From: Bacillota bacterium
GTDB lineage: Bacteria > Bacillota > Clostridia > Lachnospirales > Lachnospiraceae
NCBI GenBank assembly: GCA_023414355.1
Contig: JAEZOB010000033.1
Location: 62,001 to 126,000 of the forward strand
DNA: 64,000 nucleotides
Direction of reading: 5' to 3'
Shown: in pieces, positions 49,452 to 59,102 of the stretch
Layout of the letters: the number at the start of each line of letters is the position of its first letter
Position numbering within the stretch: position 1 is the first letter of the stretch
Position numbers and translations under genes: made by a program
The notes under the pieces: model-generated
Database searches by the model: none
Told to the model about the DNA's origin: nothing
Seen by the model: only the letters and a program-made list of their open reading frames with translations

Positions 49452-49592
49452 TTATTTGTCTTTTGTTCCCTTTAAGATTTCCTTCAGGATATCTGTTACA
49501 TCAGTCAAATCATTATTATTAATGACATCTTCTGCCTGTTCAATCTCCAAACTAGGCTCAAATTTCTCTAATTCCTCATCAAAATTAATCAT
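49452..49592 (-). CDS. 46-aa acidic protein upstream of TPR gene
   Basis: A short frame with GGAGG four bases before its ATG, encoding an acidic helical peptide (starts MINFDEELEKFEPSLEIEQ, ends LKEILKGTKDK). It has no cysteines or hydrophobic segment. The good ribosome site, sensible composition and 30-bp spacing to the TPR gene suggest a real gene co-transcribed with it. No family recognised. Confidence 0.65.
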   Translation of the reverse strand: MINFDEELEKFEPSLEIEQAEDVINNNDLTDVTDILKEILKGTKDK

Positions 49593-49767
49593 AAATCCTC
49601 CATAATGCTCTGCTTTGCAGCATCTCAATTAAGCCTTATTATCATCATACTATAAAAGTGGGAAAAATCAAGTATTTATAGCATTTTACTGGAAAATACC
49701 ATTAATATTATATCGTATTGAACTTCAATTATCAAATACATTTCACCTTTACCATTCGACATATGGC

Positions 49768-49795
49768 TTGCATTTCCATTTCTTTAGGTTATAAT
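49768..49795 (+). promoter_or_regulatory. promoter for azlCD
   Basis: TTGCAT (49768-49773) and TATAAT (49790-49795), 16 bases apart, with the azlC ATG at 49843. Confidence 0.6.
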
Positions 49796-49842
49796 AAGTA
49801 TGTTCTTTTCGCAAAATTATGAAATACTTCGGAGGCATAGTA

Positions 49843-50574
49843 ATGAAGAATGACTTTACATATGGTCTAAAGCGGGGCTATCCGATTGCACTGGGATATC
49901 TGCCCGTATCTTTTACCTTTGGCTTGATGGCCGTTTCCGGTGGGCTTCCACCCTGGATGGCTATTTTTATATCCATGTCCAACCTAACCTCGGCCGGACA
50001 GTTTGCCGGTACCAGCCTCATTTTGTCAGGCGCCGGGTTTTTAGAAATTACTCTGACTACTTTTATTATCAATCTGCGTTATATGCTGATGTCCTTATCC
50101 TTAACCCAACGTCTTGACCGCGATATGAAGCTATCCAAACGTCTTTTGATTGCTTTCGGGGTCACGGATGAGACCTTTACTGTAGCCTCCATGGAACAGG
50201 GCAGCCTGTCCTTTCTCTTTCTTTTGGGACTGATGACCGGTCCATTTCTAGGTTGGTCTGTGGGCACCGCACTGGGCGCTTTGATCTGTAACGCTCTGCC
50301 CGCTGCATTAAATGCTGCAATGGGAATTGCATTATATGGCATGTTCATCGCTATCATCATTCCTCCGGCCAAAAAATCAACTGCTGTCATTGTGATCCTG
50401 TTGATTTCTATAACCACAGTATGTATCCTGAACTATGTTCCTCTTTTTTCGTTTATCTCTTCCGGTTTCCGCATTATCATAGCAACCTTCGCAGGTGCCG
50501 GGATTGGAGCATGTTTCTTTCCCTCAGAGGAAGAGCCATCTGATCCTATCGTGGAAGGAGGGAGTTGTATATGA
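49843..50574 (+). CDS. azlC: AzlC-family branched-chain amino acid exporter, large subunit
   Basis: Membrane protein of 243 aa that, with AzlD, exports branched-chain amino acids or analogues such as azaleucine. The family start KRGYPIALGYLPVSFTFGLMA and the motif SNLTSAGQFAG are present, with about seven helices (NLRYMLMSLSLTQRL, FGVTDETFTVAS). GGAGG precedes 49843; the frame could start at 49819 without a ribosome site. It overlaps azlD by 4 bp (ATGA). Confidence 0.92.
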   Translation: MKNDFTYGLKRGYPIALGYLPVSFTFGLMAVSGGLPPWMAIFISMSNLTSAGQFAGTSLILSGAGFLEITLTTFIINLRYMLMSLSLTQRLDRDMKLSKRLLIAFGVTDETFTVASMEQGSLSFLFLLGLMTGPFLGWSVGTALGALICNALPAALNAAMGIALYGMFIAIIIPPAKKSTAVIVILLISITTVCILNYVPLFSFISSGFRIIIATFAGAGIGACFFPSEEEPSDPIVEGGSCI

Positions 50575-50879
50575 AGCTGCAAGCCGCCTTTCTTGCCGTC
50601 CTTTTGATGGCATTGGTAACCTATCTTCCAAGGATGTTGCCCTTGGCGATTTTCCGAAAGCCCCTTCGCTCCAGGTTTATCAAATCCTTTCTAAAATATG
50701 TACCCTTTGCGGTTCTTGGTGCCCTCACCTTTCCGGATATCTTCTACTCTACCGGAACCTTAGCTACAGCTATCTGTGGCACTATTGCCGCTCTGATTCT
50801 GGCTTACTTTGAAAGAAGTCTTGTAACTGTAGCACTCGGGGCCATCATAACTGTATATATTACCGGTTTCCTATTTTAA
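50571..50879 (+). CDS. azlD: AzlD-family small subunit
   Basis: Small membrane protein of 102 aa with three to four helices. ALVTYLPRMLPLAIFRKPLRSRFIKSFLKYVPFAVLGALTFP is the AzlD signature region (core YLPRMLPL and KYVPFAVLGAL). Its ATG overlaps the azlC stop, with GGAGG inside azlC. It completes the exporter. Confidence 0.92.
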   Translation: MKLQAAFLAVLLMALVTYLPRMLPLAIFRKPLRSRFIKSFLKYVPFAVLGALTFPDIFYSTGTLATAICGTIAALILAYFERSLVTVALGAIITVYITGFLF

Positions 50880-51006
50880 TCTGTGGATATATAGAGCGTC
50901 TTCCGCATAAAATGATACGAGTGCAACGCAAGGAGTGCTTCAGCTAAATTGACAAATCTATGATATCGTGGTAGTTTGAAAGAAAGTAGCAGAAAGGAGT
51001 ATTTGC

Positions 51007-51885
51007 ATGGTAAAATCGTCCCTGAGACTCATTGGATTATTAACCAAAAAAATCGATGATGATCATGTCGCAGCATTTTCTGCTCAGGCTGCATTCTTTA
51101 TCATCATCTCCTTTTTTCCTTTTATCATGCTGCTCTTAAGTATCATCCGGTTCTTTCCTGTAGAGGAAAGCAGTATGCTGCGAATCTTTACAGAGATATT
51201 TCCTACAGCGATTGATTCCCTGATTATCTCGATCATTACTGAAATCTATGATTCTGCTGCCTCTACAACCATCATCTCTGTAACGGTTATTACCACCTTA
51301 TGGTCTGCAGGCAAAGGCTTCCTGGCTATCATGAGAGGTTTGAATTCCGTCTATGAAATCAACGAGACACGAAACGGTCTTCTGCTTCGTGCCATCGCTG
51401 CTTTATATACTCTGATTTTTGCTGTTATGGTTTTAGTCACCATGACCTTGTTTGTGTTTGGTAATCGTCTCTATTTTTGGATCGAACGCAAGCTTCCGGT
51501 TTTTGTGGATACCGCCCTTGTTATCATCAGTTTGCGAACCATTGTCGGATTGATCGTCCTGATCATTTTCTTCCTGATCATCTATACAGTTATTCCGAAC
51601 CGAAAAGCCAAGCTCATGAGCCAATTACCGGGTGCTATGCTGTGCGCCGGCGGATGGATGGGGTTTTCTTATGCCTTTTCCTTTTACATTGATAATTATT
51701 CCAATTATGCATCCACTTACGGCAGTCTGACCGCCATTGTTCTGTTTATGCTATGGCTTTATTTCTGTATGTATATTCTTTTTCTTGGAGCGGAATTTAA
51801 TCTGCTCTTCGAAAATAAAGCTTTTCTTCAGAAGATTAAAATCCTTTACCGAAAAGACTCTAAAAAGCTTGTTATTCATAGATGA
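51007..51885 (+). CDS. YihY/BrkB-family membrane protein
   Basis: Membrane protein of 292 aa with six helices. The family start DDHVAAFSAQAAFFIIISFFPFIMLLL, the loop WSAGKGFLAIMRGLNSVYE, and the end YGSLTAIVLFMLWLYFCMYILFLGAEFN are all typical; core GSLTAIVLFMLWLY. Earlier called ribonuclease BN by mistake; actual role unknown, perhaps a transporter or envelope protein. AAAGGAG precedes the ATG. Its end overlaps the convergent SpoIID-type gene by 14 bp. Confidence 0.9.
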   Translation: MVKSSLRLIGLLTKKIDDDHVAAFSAQAAFFIIISFFPFIMLLLSIIRFFPVEESSMLRIFTEIFPTAIDSLIISIITEIYDSAASTTIISVTVITTLWSAGKGFLAIMRGLNSVYEINETRNGLLLRAIAALYTLIFAVMVLVTMTLFVFGNRLYFWIERKLPVFVDTALVIISLRTIVGLIVLIIFFLIIYTVIPNRKAKLMSQLPGAMLCAGGWMGFSYAFSFYIDNYSNYASTYGSLTAIVLFMLWLYFCMYILFLGAEFNLLFENKAFLQKIKILYRKDSKKLVIHR

Positions 51886-54352
51886 CAGCAAGACTGGTGC
51901 CCGCATAAAAGTATTGCAAAATCTTCTCATAATCCTTTCCTGCGTCTGCCAGGGCCTTGACTCCGTTCTGACTCATTCCGACACCGTGCCCATATCCGCC
52001 CCCGGTCAGGGTAATACTGTTTAATTTCACATCCTTCTTCTGATCAATCAGGAAGAATGCACTTGGCAAAAGGGTAAGGCCATCTACTTCACTCTCGTCC
52101 TGGCGTATTACTGTATCATAGATAGGAGCCAGCAGTGCGCGTATATTATATTCTGTCTTTACCAGAATAGTTTTATCGCTTCCAGTGATGATTAATTCCG
52201 AGATAATTCCACTGGACTCTCTTTTTCCAACCGAAATATCCACAATATCGCCGACACTGTTCACAGGAATACTCTCATAACGGTCTTTCTTATTCCCATC
52301 CTGTCCCGTCTTGGTCAAAATCAAATTTGGATTCGCCTGATATCTTGCAGCTATATTCTGGTCTATCACCTTCTTTAGATCCTTCGCCTTCATGGTCACC
52401 CTCCAACGATACCAGTTAAATCCCGAATCATAAGTAACCACATCCTTTGTTTCCATAAAATTTTTGAAGTTCTCTTCCTTGGATAAGTCAGTGTACTGCT
52501 GTTCCAGATAGCTCACTGTATCATTTGCTCCACTCTCAGCAGCCCCATCTTCTGTCAGATCGTGATTAACCTTCTCCCCATCCTGGTTCGCTTCTGCATA
52601 AAGAAGCCTCCCCGCTAAGTAGGGATATTCCTGACTGTTTGCCCATACACTTCTGGCATCCGCGGTATGTCCGCAGGAGGTTGAAAAATAGTATGCTGTG
52701 ATTACTTCGTTCTGATACTCGATCACTTTTCCATAGGTATCCTTGACCGCAAGGATTGAGTCTTCATTTTCAGAAATGTTATTATAGACCTGAAAGGCAA
52801 CACTGTCATCGACATGCGCTCCATACTGGCTTAAACTGTTGGCCAATAGATGCTTATATGCATAACTCCTGGCGCAAACTGCCTGTACCTTCAGGGCTTC
52901 CTTCCCATAATAGGTAGGCATCTCACTGGGAATAACCGCATAAAGGTATTCCTCCAAGGGAAGTTCATTTACTACCAAAAGTCCCTGATCCCCTTCCGCA
53001 ATCTCGATACTTCCCCGATAGCTTGGGATACCGTCCGATCGCTCGATGGAGCGGAGCTGTATCCGGCCGTCCTCCTCCTTCGCCTTAACTTTGATTCTGT
53101 CCTGTGTCAGCAATACATTCCCCGGCTCTATCGTTACTGCTTCTCCTTTTTTATATTCCTTTTTCGTTTCTTTGCAGCTTAGGATAAAATCACTGGTTGC
53201 AGTAAGTTCTATTTTATCGTGGTAATAGCTCTGATACCCACTGGTAGAAATCAGTACACGGATGTTCTGCGCTTTGATCGTTTCTGTAATCAAAGCTGCA
53301 CTGATTTTACCGAGGGAAACAACAAATTCCGTGTTTTCATAGCCTACCAGAATACTATTGGTGGGTTCGACTGAAAGCTTGCCGTATAGCTTATATATTT
53401 TATAATCCTTCTCCAGAGGGATCTTACCATAGCCTTCGATTTCTATATAGTCCTGTCCGGTTCTGAGCACCTTTCCTCTGATTACATCCGGCTTACGTAC
53501 GATCTTCACAACCTTTTGATCCTCGACGGTGATGTCGCAAATTGTACTTTCTACTTTTTGTGAAAGGTTATTTTTGGTCTGGAACTCCTTCTCAATTCCG
53601 TTTACAAAGGTATTTAGTTGAGTTCCCGATCCAAGCTTTAACCAAATATTATGTAAGACAATCGGTTCTGTCGTAACCTCGGAGAGCAGAATAATCTCCT
53701 GTTTGCAGACATAAACCCTGATACCCTTGTCCATATAGGAGACAGCATTCTCCAGGGCTTGCTCATAATAATATTTTCCAATATCCGTGACCAACCGGTC
53801 TTTTCCGGTCTCATCTGCCTCAGTACCCAGAACAAACATCGTCTCCTTTGAGATCTTATGTTCCTCCTGTGGCAGTAAGGAGATTAATGTCTCGAATAAT
53901 TCTATAAACTCCTTCGGAGTCATCTTCTCATCAGCCCTCGTAAAATCAAAGGATAAGCCTTCATAAACCCTCTGACATGTGGGCTTCTGCGTAATAAGTT
54001 TATCGATATATTCTTTACAGGTACTATAAGACAGAGCCTCTGTCGGGGCAACGGTTACGCTGCTCTCTATGAGGCCCATCTTCCATACCGCATTTACATA
54101 GAAATCATACCAACCGGACTTAGCATTCCCCGAATAGGTAATCCCCATCGGCAGGCTTTCTCGTTGTCCCTTATCATACTCAAGAAAGCTCAACATCCGA
54201 TATGCCTCAGCTCTGGTGATCATCTCTTCTTTCACTGTCGTATCCTGATTCTTTTTATCTCCATTCACACCACGTATGACATTCACTGCGAAAACAATGA
54301 TAACTATAATGACACAAATACCTATCAATATAAGCTTTCTCTTTACACTCAT
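51872..54352 (-). CDS. SpoIID/LytB-domain protein with long N-terminal region
   Basis: An 826-aa membrane-anchored protein. Residues ~7-25 are an uncleaved signal-type helix. About 40-440 is an extracellular region of unknown fold with SLH-like helices near the start (MITRAEAYRMLSFLEYD). About 450-826 is the SpoIID domain: PLEEYLYAVIPSEMPTYYGKEALKVQAVCARSYAY, YFSTSCGHTADARSVW and GYGHGVGMSQNGVKALADAG; core VIPSEMP and GHGVGMSQ. SpoIID is a lytic transglycosylase in engulfment; this protein is far longer than SpoIID (~340 aa), so it may be a paralogue. AGGAG precedes the start. Confidence 0.85.
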   Translation of the reverse strand: MSVKRKLILIGICVIIVIIVFAVNVIRGVNGDKKNQDTTVKEEMITRAEAYRMLSFLEYDKGQRESLPMGITYSGNAKSGWYDFYVNAVWKMGLIESSVTVAPTEALSYSTCKEYIDKLITQKPTCQRVYEGLSFDFTRADEKMTPKEFIELFETLISLLPQEEHKISKETMFVLGTEADETGKDRLVTDIGKYYYEQALENAVSYMDKGIRVYVCKQEIILLSEVTTEPIVLHNIWLKLGSGTQLNTFVNGIEKEFQTKNNLSQKVESTICDITVEDQKVVKIVRKPDVIRGKVLRTGQDYIEIEGYGKIPLEKDYKIYKLYGKLSVEPTNSILVGYENTEFVVSLGKISAALITETIKAQNIRVLISTSGYQSYYHDKIELTATSDFILSCKETKKEYKKGEAVTIEPGNVLLTQDRIKVKAKEEDGRIQLRSIERSDGIPSYRGSIEIAEGDQGLLVVNELPLEEYLYAVIPSEMPTYYGKEALKVQAVCARSYAYKHLLANSLSQYGAHVDDSVAFQVYNNISENEDSILAVKDTYGKVIEYQNEVITAYYFSTSCGHTADARSVWANSQEYPYLAGRLLYAEANQDGEKVNHDLTEDGAAESGANDTVSYLEQQYTDLSKEENFKNFMETKDVVTYDSGFNWYRWRVTMKAKDLKKVIDQNIAARYQANPNLILTKTGQDGNKKDRYESIPVNSVGDIVDISVGKRESSGIISELIITGSDKTILVKTEYNIRALLAPIYDTVIRQDESEVDGLTLLPSAFFLIDQKKDVKLNSITLTGGGYGHGVGMSQNGVKALADAGKDYEKILQYFYAGTSLAVIYE

Positions 54353-54541
54353 CGCTGCTCCTATTCCAGGCCCGGATTAACCTATTGATATAATTTTATT
54401 ATCCCATACGCTAATATATTATGTCAATGTAAGTAATATTCGTACAAGTTAGTATATTCTTCCACTTCTTCTCCACTTAGTAATATTCCAATCATAAATA
54501 AATTATGTTATAATTAATAAAACAATTGGGAGGCTGGGGAC

Positions 54542-55048
54542 ATGGCTGAAATCAAACAGGTATACAGAGAGAAAATACCAGCATTAAGACTAATCGGAAA
54601 GAAATATCATGACCCAGATAGAGGCCCCCTTGGTGGCTTCGGTATGAAATGGGTTGAATGGTATGAAAAGGCGTACTATAGCACACTCGAACAGCTTGGC
54701 CCGATTCCCGAAAGTGAAGGGGCACATATCGGGTGTATGAGAATGATTGAGGGTTCATTGGAATATTGGACCGGAATGTTCTTTCCAGAAGGAACTCCTG
54801 TTCCGGATGGTTACACCTATGCAGATATCCCAGCGGGAGAGATTGGAACCTGTTGGGTCTATGGTCATGCAAGAAGTGGAGAATTGTACGGAGAATATGT
54901 GCACTTTCAGTGCGTCCGTGAGCTTGAAGCTGCAGGCTGGGAAATTGCAGATGACTACTGGTACTTTGAGCGTTATGTCTGTCCACGCTTTTCGGAGCCG
55001 GATGAGTATGGCAAGGTAATTATGGATTATTGTATCTACCTTAAATAG
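54542..55048 (+). CDS. GyrI-like small-molecule-binding protein
   Basis: A stand-alone effector-binding domain of 168 aa, as found at the C-terminus of AraC and BmrR regulators but with no DNA-binding part. Visible are the two repeats of the SHS2-like fold: KIPALRLIGKKYHDP at the start, YTYADIPAGEIGTCWVYG in the middle and a final strand VIMDYCIYLK. Such proteins bind or hydrolyse drug-like molecules. GGGAGG precedes the ATG; TGTTATAAT (TATAAT 54509-54514) may be its extended -10. It ends in a strong hairpin. Confidence 0.8.
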   Translation: MAEIKQVYREKIPALRLIGKKYHDPDRGPLGGFGMKWVEWYEKAYYSTLEQLGPIPESEGAHIGCMRMIEGSLEYWTGMFFPEGTPVPDGYTYADIPAGEIGTCWVYGHARSGELYGEYVHFQCVRELEAAGWEIADDYWYFERYVCPRFSEPDEYGKVIMDYCIYLK

Positions 55049-55123
55049 GCTATTTTCTCACAACGAAAGAGACTTTATAAAAGGATGATAGCATAAATAA
55101 GGGAATCTCTTATAACAGTAACG

Positions 55124-55180
55124 GAATAGAAAGCGAGTGGACTAGCATTCCCGTAATGCTAATCCACTCGCTTTCTATTC
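55124..55180. terminator. 18-bp hairpin between convergent genes
   Basis: Arms 55124-55141 and 55163-55180 are perfectly complementary; the loop itself holds TAGCATT/AATGCTA. A bidirectional terminator for the GyrI-like gene and the Gld-type operon. Confidence 0.8.
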
Positions 55181-55247
55181 TTTACCCTTCTTATGCAAAG
55201 GCCCCTTTTAACTAATGCTCTTGTGTATAAGCCTCTATATTAATTGA

Positions 55248-56765
55248 TTACTCGACAGGTACTACCGTGGGGTCGTATTCCACAATCTTCTTAATAATAT
55301 CATCGATTCTCCTCTTATCAGCAAAGAATCTAATCTCACCGTTCGTATCGACCAGGTAAAAGCTTTGATCATACGGCAAGAAGGATGCGCCGATGACAGT
55401 TTTTGCAGGATCGTTCAGTTGATAGCGGATTGTCAGATGAGGTGCAACCTTGGTATTCACCTCTTTCTTAATTTCAGCATCGAATTTCGTTCCTACCAGA
55501 ATTTGATAGAAATCAGTGAATCCCTTCTCATCGGCCTTAGTCCCATTAAAGTAGAAGGTATTCTGTACTGTTTCTTTTCCGTCTTTATCCTTCACTTTCT
55601 CGTGATCAATCTTGACCTGATAAGCTGTGCCATCAACCGTGATATCAATCTGATCCACATCATCTATATACGGAATATTAATAAATGAGTTTATCACACT
55701 TAAGGGATCTACCGTCAGCATTTTGTTCACAGTATCTGCTGCCATGGTAAAGACTGTCTTAGAACCTGACTCCATGACATAATAGAAAATTCCATTCTCG
55801 TCCGGGTTACCAATTAGCAGTTGATATTCTTTCGGCTCCTGATAGGTCTTTTCCGTGATCTCGTTTCCTGTCTTAGGATCCTTCTCAGGCTTAGCCAGCT
55901 TTTCCGTACGATCCTCTGTGTAACCCAGTAACAGGGTTGCATATGGGTTATCCAATCCGTACTTGCTTAAATCTGCTGCCTGATATTCCACACAGCTGTC
56001 GTAGGTGAGAGTAGTATAATTCTCCTGTACAGTGGAAACCTTGGCGGATTCTGCAGAATAACCCTCCTTATATGGCTTCAGGATTTCCCAGGGGTAGACA
56101 TAAGATCCATCGTTCCCAAGTCTCTGATCTTTACTTTTTACTATTTCAAAATCTTCACCATCACGACGATCGATTGCAATATGATTGATGCTCTCCGCTT
56201 TAATGACTGGAGCCTCTGCAACTGCCGTTATACTCGAAATAGTGTATTTAAACCCTGATCCATAATTTGTCCCTAGGAGATATACTTTGCCATCCTCATT
56301 CACAAGCGCATAATAACCATCCTTTGAGGGTACCATCGTTCCGATTTGAAGTGTAACCGTTGTTCCGTCAGACAGTGTCCCCTGAAGATAGCCACTGGGT
56401 TCAGCCAGACCAAAATCCGCTAGGTTATCCGGCTTCTCTGTTACCATCCGCTCTGAGCTGATATTACTGATCAAACCGATCAAACCGCTTACCTTATCCT
56501 GATTGATTGGGCGTTCCGGCTCACTCTCGAGCTTCCACACCTCACCTTCCTTGATCAGGTTCATTTCTGTGTCCTTTGTACGGTAATGCAACTTGGTAAG
56601 TTTAGACGTATCCTCAATTTTAGCAAGCTGGAGGCTGTCAGTCTCACTTTTCTCCGTCGTCTTATCATTCCGGTTGGAATACCAGAAATATAAACCAATC
56701 AAGGCAGCTAATACGAAAAGAAGCGAAATCAGCGTAAGCGATTTTCTTTTCTTTCTTTTTGCCAT
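55248..56765 (-). CDS. DUF4340 protein of Gld-type ABC system
   Basis: A 505-aa membrane-anchored extracellular protein: a basic N-terminus (MAKRKKRKS), one helix (~10-27), then a large beta-rich region with repeated DUF4340 features (LHYRTKDTEMNLIKEGEVWKLESEPERPINQDKVSGLI; core WKLESEP, and later VTVDGTAYQVKID). It is last in the operon after ATPase, permease and GldG-like genes; its ATG shares a base with the upstream stop (TAATG). Families of this kind accompany Gld-like exporters, but the cargo is unknown. Confidence 0.85.
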   Translation of the reverse strand: MAKRKKRKSLTLISLLFVLAALIGLYFWYSNRNDKTTEKSETDSLQLAKIEDTSKLTKLHYRTKDTEMNLIKEGEVWKLESEPERPINQDKVSGLIGLISNISSERMVTEKPDNLADFGLAEPSGYLQGTLSDGTTVTLQIGTMVPSKDGYYALVNEDGKVYLLGTNYGSGFKYTISSITAVAEAPVIKAESINHIAIDRRDGEDFEIVKSKDQRLGNDGSYVYPWEILKPYKEGYSAESAKVSTVQENYTTLTYDSCVEYQAADLSKYGLDNPYATLLLGYTEDRTEKLAKPEKDPKTGNEITEKTYQEPKEYQLLIGNPDENGIFYYVMESGSKTVFTMAADTVNKMLTVDPLSVINSFINIPYIDDVDQIDITVDGTAYQVKIDHEKVKDKDGKETVQNTFYFNGTKADEKGFTDFYQILVGTKFDAEIKKEVNTKVAPHLTIRYQLNDPAKTVIGASFLPYDQSFYLVDTNGEIRFFADKRRIDDIIKKIVEYDPTVVPVE

Positions 56766-58219
56766 TACTTCTTCCTCCTCTTCAAAGTAACCGCAATACC
56801 GGTAGCCAGAATACTAACAGGCACAAGGAATATGATTATAATGACCCAGATGATCACTTGTTTGGCAGTAGGATAGATATTTCCCTCATCTAAGGTCTTA
56901 GTAGGAATGGATAATGCTGCTCCTTCCCCTGCAAGTTTCTTGACAGTACCATTTAGTACGCTGGCATTCTCGTAAGTTAATGCAGTCTCGTCAAAGGTAT
57001 ATAAAGTCGAATATACAATAAGGTGGGAATCTGCACCGTTATAAGTATCTGTCGCCATAATACCTAAGTCGAACGGTCCCTCTATATCTCCGCTTTCTTT
57101 TTCCACCGAATTCTTTACATTCAATTTGGAATAAGCAGTATCCGAGGTGGTCAAGATGGATTCCAGCTGTAAAGTACTTCTTTTTGTCTCAGCCTGTTTT
57201 AAACCCATTGCCTGGAACATAACCACAGGAACATTGGCAGAGCGTGCTCCGGTTACGATATCACTGGCTTCAAGGTTCGGTATCAGCAGGATCGGATTAC
57301 CTGAGATATGATTGTTTGCATTTCCTTCGACGATCATTCCATCCTGTACTTCTATTCCATAATAATTTATGATGTCTTTATAATTCTTGAGTGAATTGGT
57401 CTTATCATTGACTGTAGCAACAATATTTCCACCGTTGTTCAGGTAATCCTTGATGCTCTTAGCTTCATTGTCTGAGAAATCCACTGTCGGGGCATTAATA
57501 TAAAGCAACTTGCAATCCTCAGGAATTCTCTCTGCCTTTTGTGTATTGATTGTCTCCAGCTTCACATTCATTTTCGCGATTGTTTCCTTGAACACAGCCC
57601 CGGGTGCTGTCTCACCATGCCCCTCCATCACGTACATGATCGGCAAATCCTCCGTTGTAACGTACTGGATTGCGGAGGTAAGCTCGCCCTCTACATCCAC
57701 ACCTGTGGTATTGGTTTGATAGGTCTGGTAATCTGTTTCCTGGACAATCATGTCATTATAAGGAACATATTTTGATCTGCCATTCGTATGATTTACAACG
57801 ATTAAGCTGTTGTTGCCGACTTCTTCATCGGTATAATCCTTCGCAAAGGTCGGGTACAATACCGGGTCCTTATATTCCACATTAACTTTATCAGACAGGT
57901 TATCATACTTCGTGATGATCTTCTTAAACAGATCAAGTTCACCGCCTGTCGGTGCCATATAGTATACAGTAATATCGTCCTTTAATCCCTTAACCAGATT
58001 CTTAGTATCATCGGTAAGTGTGTACATATTCTGGCTACTTAAATCCACTTCGATTTTCAGTGAGGATACCAGCATGTTTAACACAAGGAGGATCACAATC
58101 ACTACGACCGATACCAGAGACACATAGGCTCCGCTCTTCAGTTTTCTTCCTGAAAAGGATGCTTTTATTTTTCCGAGAAAGCTCATCTTCTCTTCTTCAT
58201 TTTTATTCATATTATCCAC
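56765..58219 (-). CDS. GldG-like ABC transporter auxiliary protein
   Basis: A 484-aa protein of the GldG/ABC_transp_aux family. It has a cytoplasmic basic segment, a first helix (~32-52), an extracellular DUF-type substrate-binding-like domain (YTLTDDTKNLVKGLKDDITVYYMAPTG; IMYVMEGHGETAPG; GNPILLIPN), and a C-terminal helix (~455-476) before the final KRRKK. The start is GTG at 58219 with GGAGAGG upstream. It works with the permease and ATPase encoded before it. Confidence 0.88.
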   Translation of the reverse strand: MDNMNKNEEEKMSFLGKIKASFSGRKLKSGAYVSLVSVVVIVILLVLNMLVSSLKIEVDLSSQNMYTLTDDTKNLVKGLKDDITVYYMAPTGGELDLFKKIITKYDNLSDKVNVEYKDPVLYPTFAKDYTDEEVGNNSLIVVNHTNGRSKYVPYNDMIVQETDYQTYQTNTTGVDVEGELTSAIQYVTTEDLPIMYVMEGHGETAPGAVFKETIAKMNVKLETINTQKAERIPEDCKLLYINAPTVDFSDNEAKSIKDYLNNGGNIVATVNDKTNSLKNYKDIINYYGIEVQDGMIVEGNANNHISGNPILLIPNLEASDIVTGARSANVPVVMFQAMGLKQAETKRSTLQLESILTTSDTAYSKLNVKNSVEKESGDIEGPFDLGIMATDTYNGADSHLIVYSTLYTFDETALTYENASVLNGTVKKLAGEGAALSIPTKTLDEGNIYPTAKQVIIWVIIIIFLVPVSILATGIAVTLKRRKK

Positions 58220-58238
58220 TGTTTCCCTCTCCTTTCCC

Positions 58239-59102
58239 TTAGCTCCATCTCTTCTTTTTGATTACCTGCGTCGTCAGGAAGATGAACAGCACGATCACGC
58301 TTACATAATAAACCAGTGCTGCAACATTAAAGGCGCCATAGAAGAAGGAATCATATCGTCCCATTACTGAGAACCAATTCATTACCTTAATCAGGGAACC
58401 ATCAAACAAGGTAGGTTTTAACATATAAAGAATTAACAGTACTGCCTCACAAACAATACCGGTACCGACTGTCACCACATAATTTTTCACCATCTGATAC
58501 AGTATCACGCATAGGATTACAATGATTGCCGTGAATACGAAAAGTGCTGTTCTATTGTCCTTCGGAACTATATTTGCAATGGAATCCATGAACAATGTTA
58601 ATACAAAGGTAATATAGGTAATAACGGCTGCCACAACCTGGCTCTCTGTCAGAGATGAGATAAACAGTCCGATTGCTAAATAGGACGCTCCCAGGAGTGT
58701 AAAAGCCAAAATGCCTGCATATCCGGATGCCATATTGATCTTGCCATATAAGCTAAGGATCAACGGGAAGGTACATACCACCAGCATGCCCATTCCTAAA
58801 ATAGAGAACAGAGCAAGGAATTTACCTATAACGATGGAGCCTGCCGTAACCGGTGCGGTATACAACAGTTGGTCCGTCTTCTGCTTATTTTCTTCCGCCA
58901 TCACTCTCATGGTCAGCAACGGTACAGATACGATGAACAGGAAGGTGACGGAGGATAAGGTTGCTTCAATTTTAGTTGAAGTCTGGAGTAAATTCGATAC
59001 CCCAAAGTAAAGTCCCACGATGATTAAAAATACTGCCAGAAAGACATATCCAATCATCGATGTAAAATATGTTTTTATTTCTTTCTTATAAATTGCCAGC
59101 AT
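58239..59102 (-). CDS. GldF-like ABC transporter permease
   Basis: Membrane permease of 287 aa with six helices (ABC-2 type). It begins MLAIYKKEIKTYFTSMIGYVFLAVFL and has MRVMAEENKQKTDQLLYTAPVTAGSIVIGKFLA, the cytoplasmic loop typical of GldF/NosY-type permeases (core TDQLLYTAPV). Its start overlaps the ATPase gene by 17 bp, with GAGG upstream. Confidence 0.9.
   Translation of the reverse strand: MLAIYKKEIKTYFTSMIGYVFLAVFLIIVGLYFGVSNLLQTSTKIEATLSSVTFLFIVSVPLLTMRVMAEENKQKTDQLLYTAPVTAGSIVIGKFLALFSILGMGMLVVCTFPLILSLYGKINMASGYAGILAFTLLGASYLAIGLFISSLTESQVVAAVITYITFVLTLFMDSIANIVPKDNRTALFVFTAIIVILCVILYQMVKNYVVTVGTGIVCEAVLLILYMLKPTLFDGSLIKVMNWFSVMGRYDSFFYGAFNVAALVYYVSVIVLFIFLTTQVIKKKRWS

Noticed and set aside
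54552..54986. Antisense ORF of 144 aa opposite the GyrI-like gene
   Set aside because: The plus-strand frame has a clear family match and ribosome site; the antisense frame has neither.
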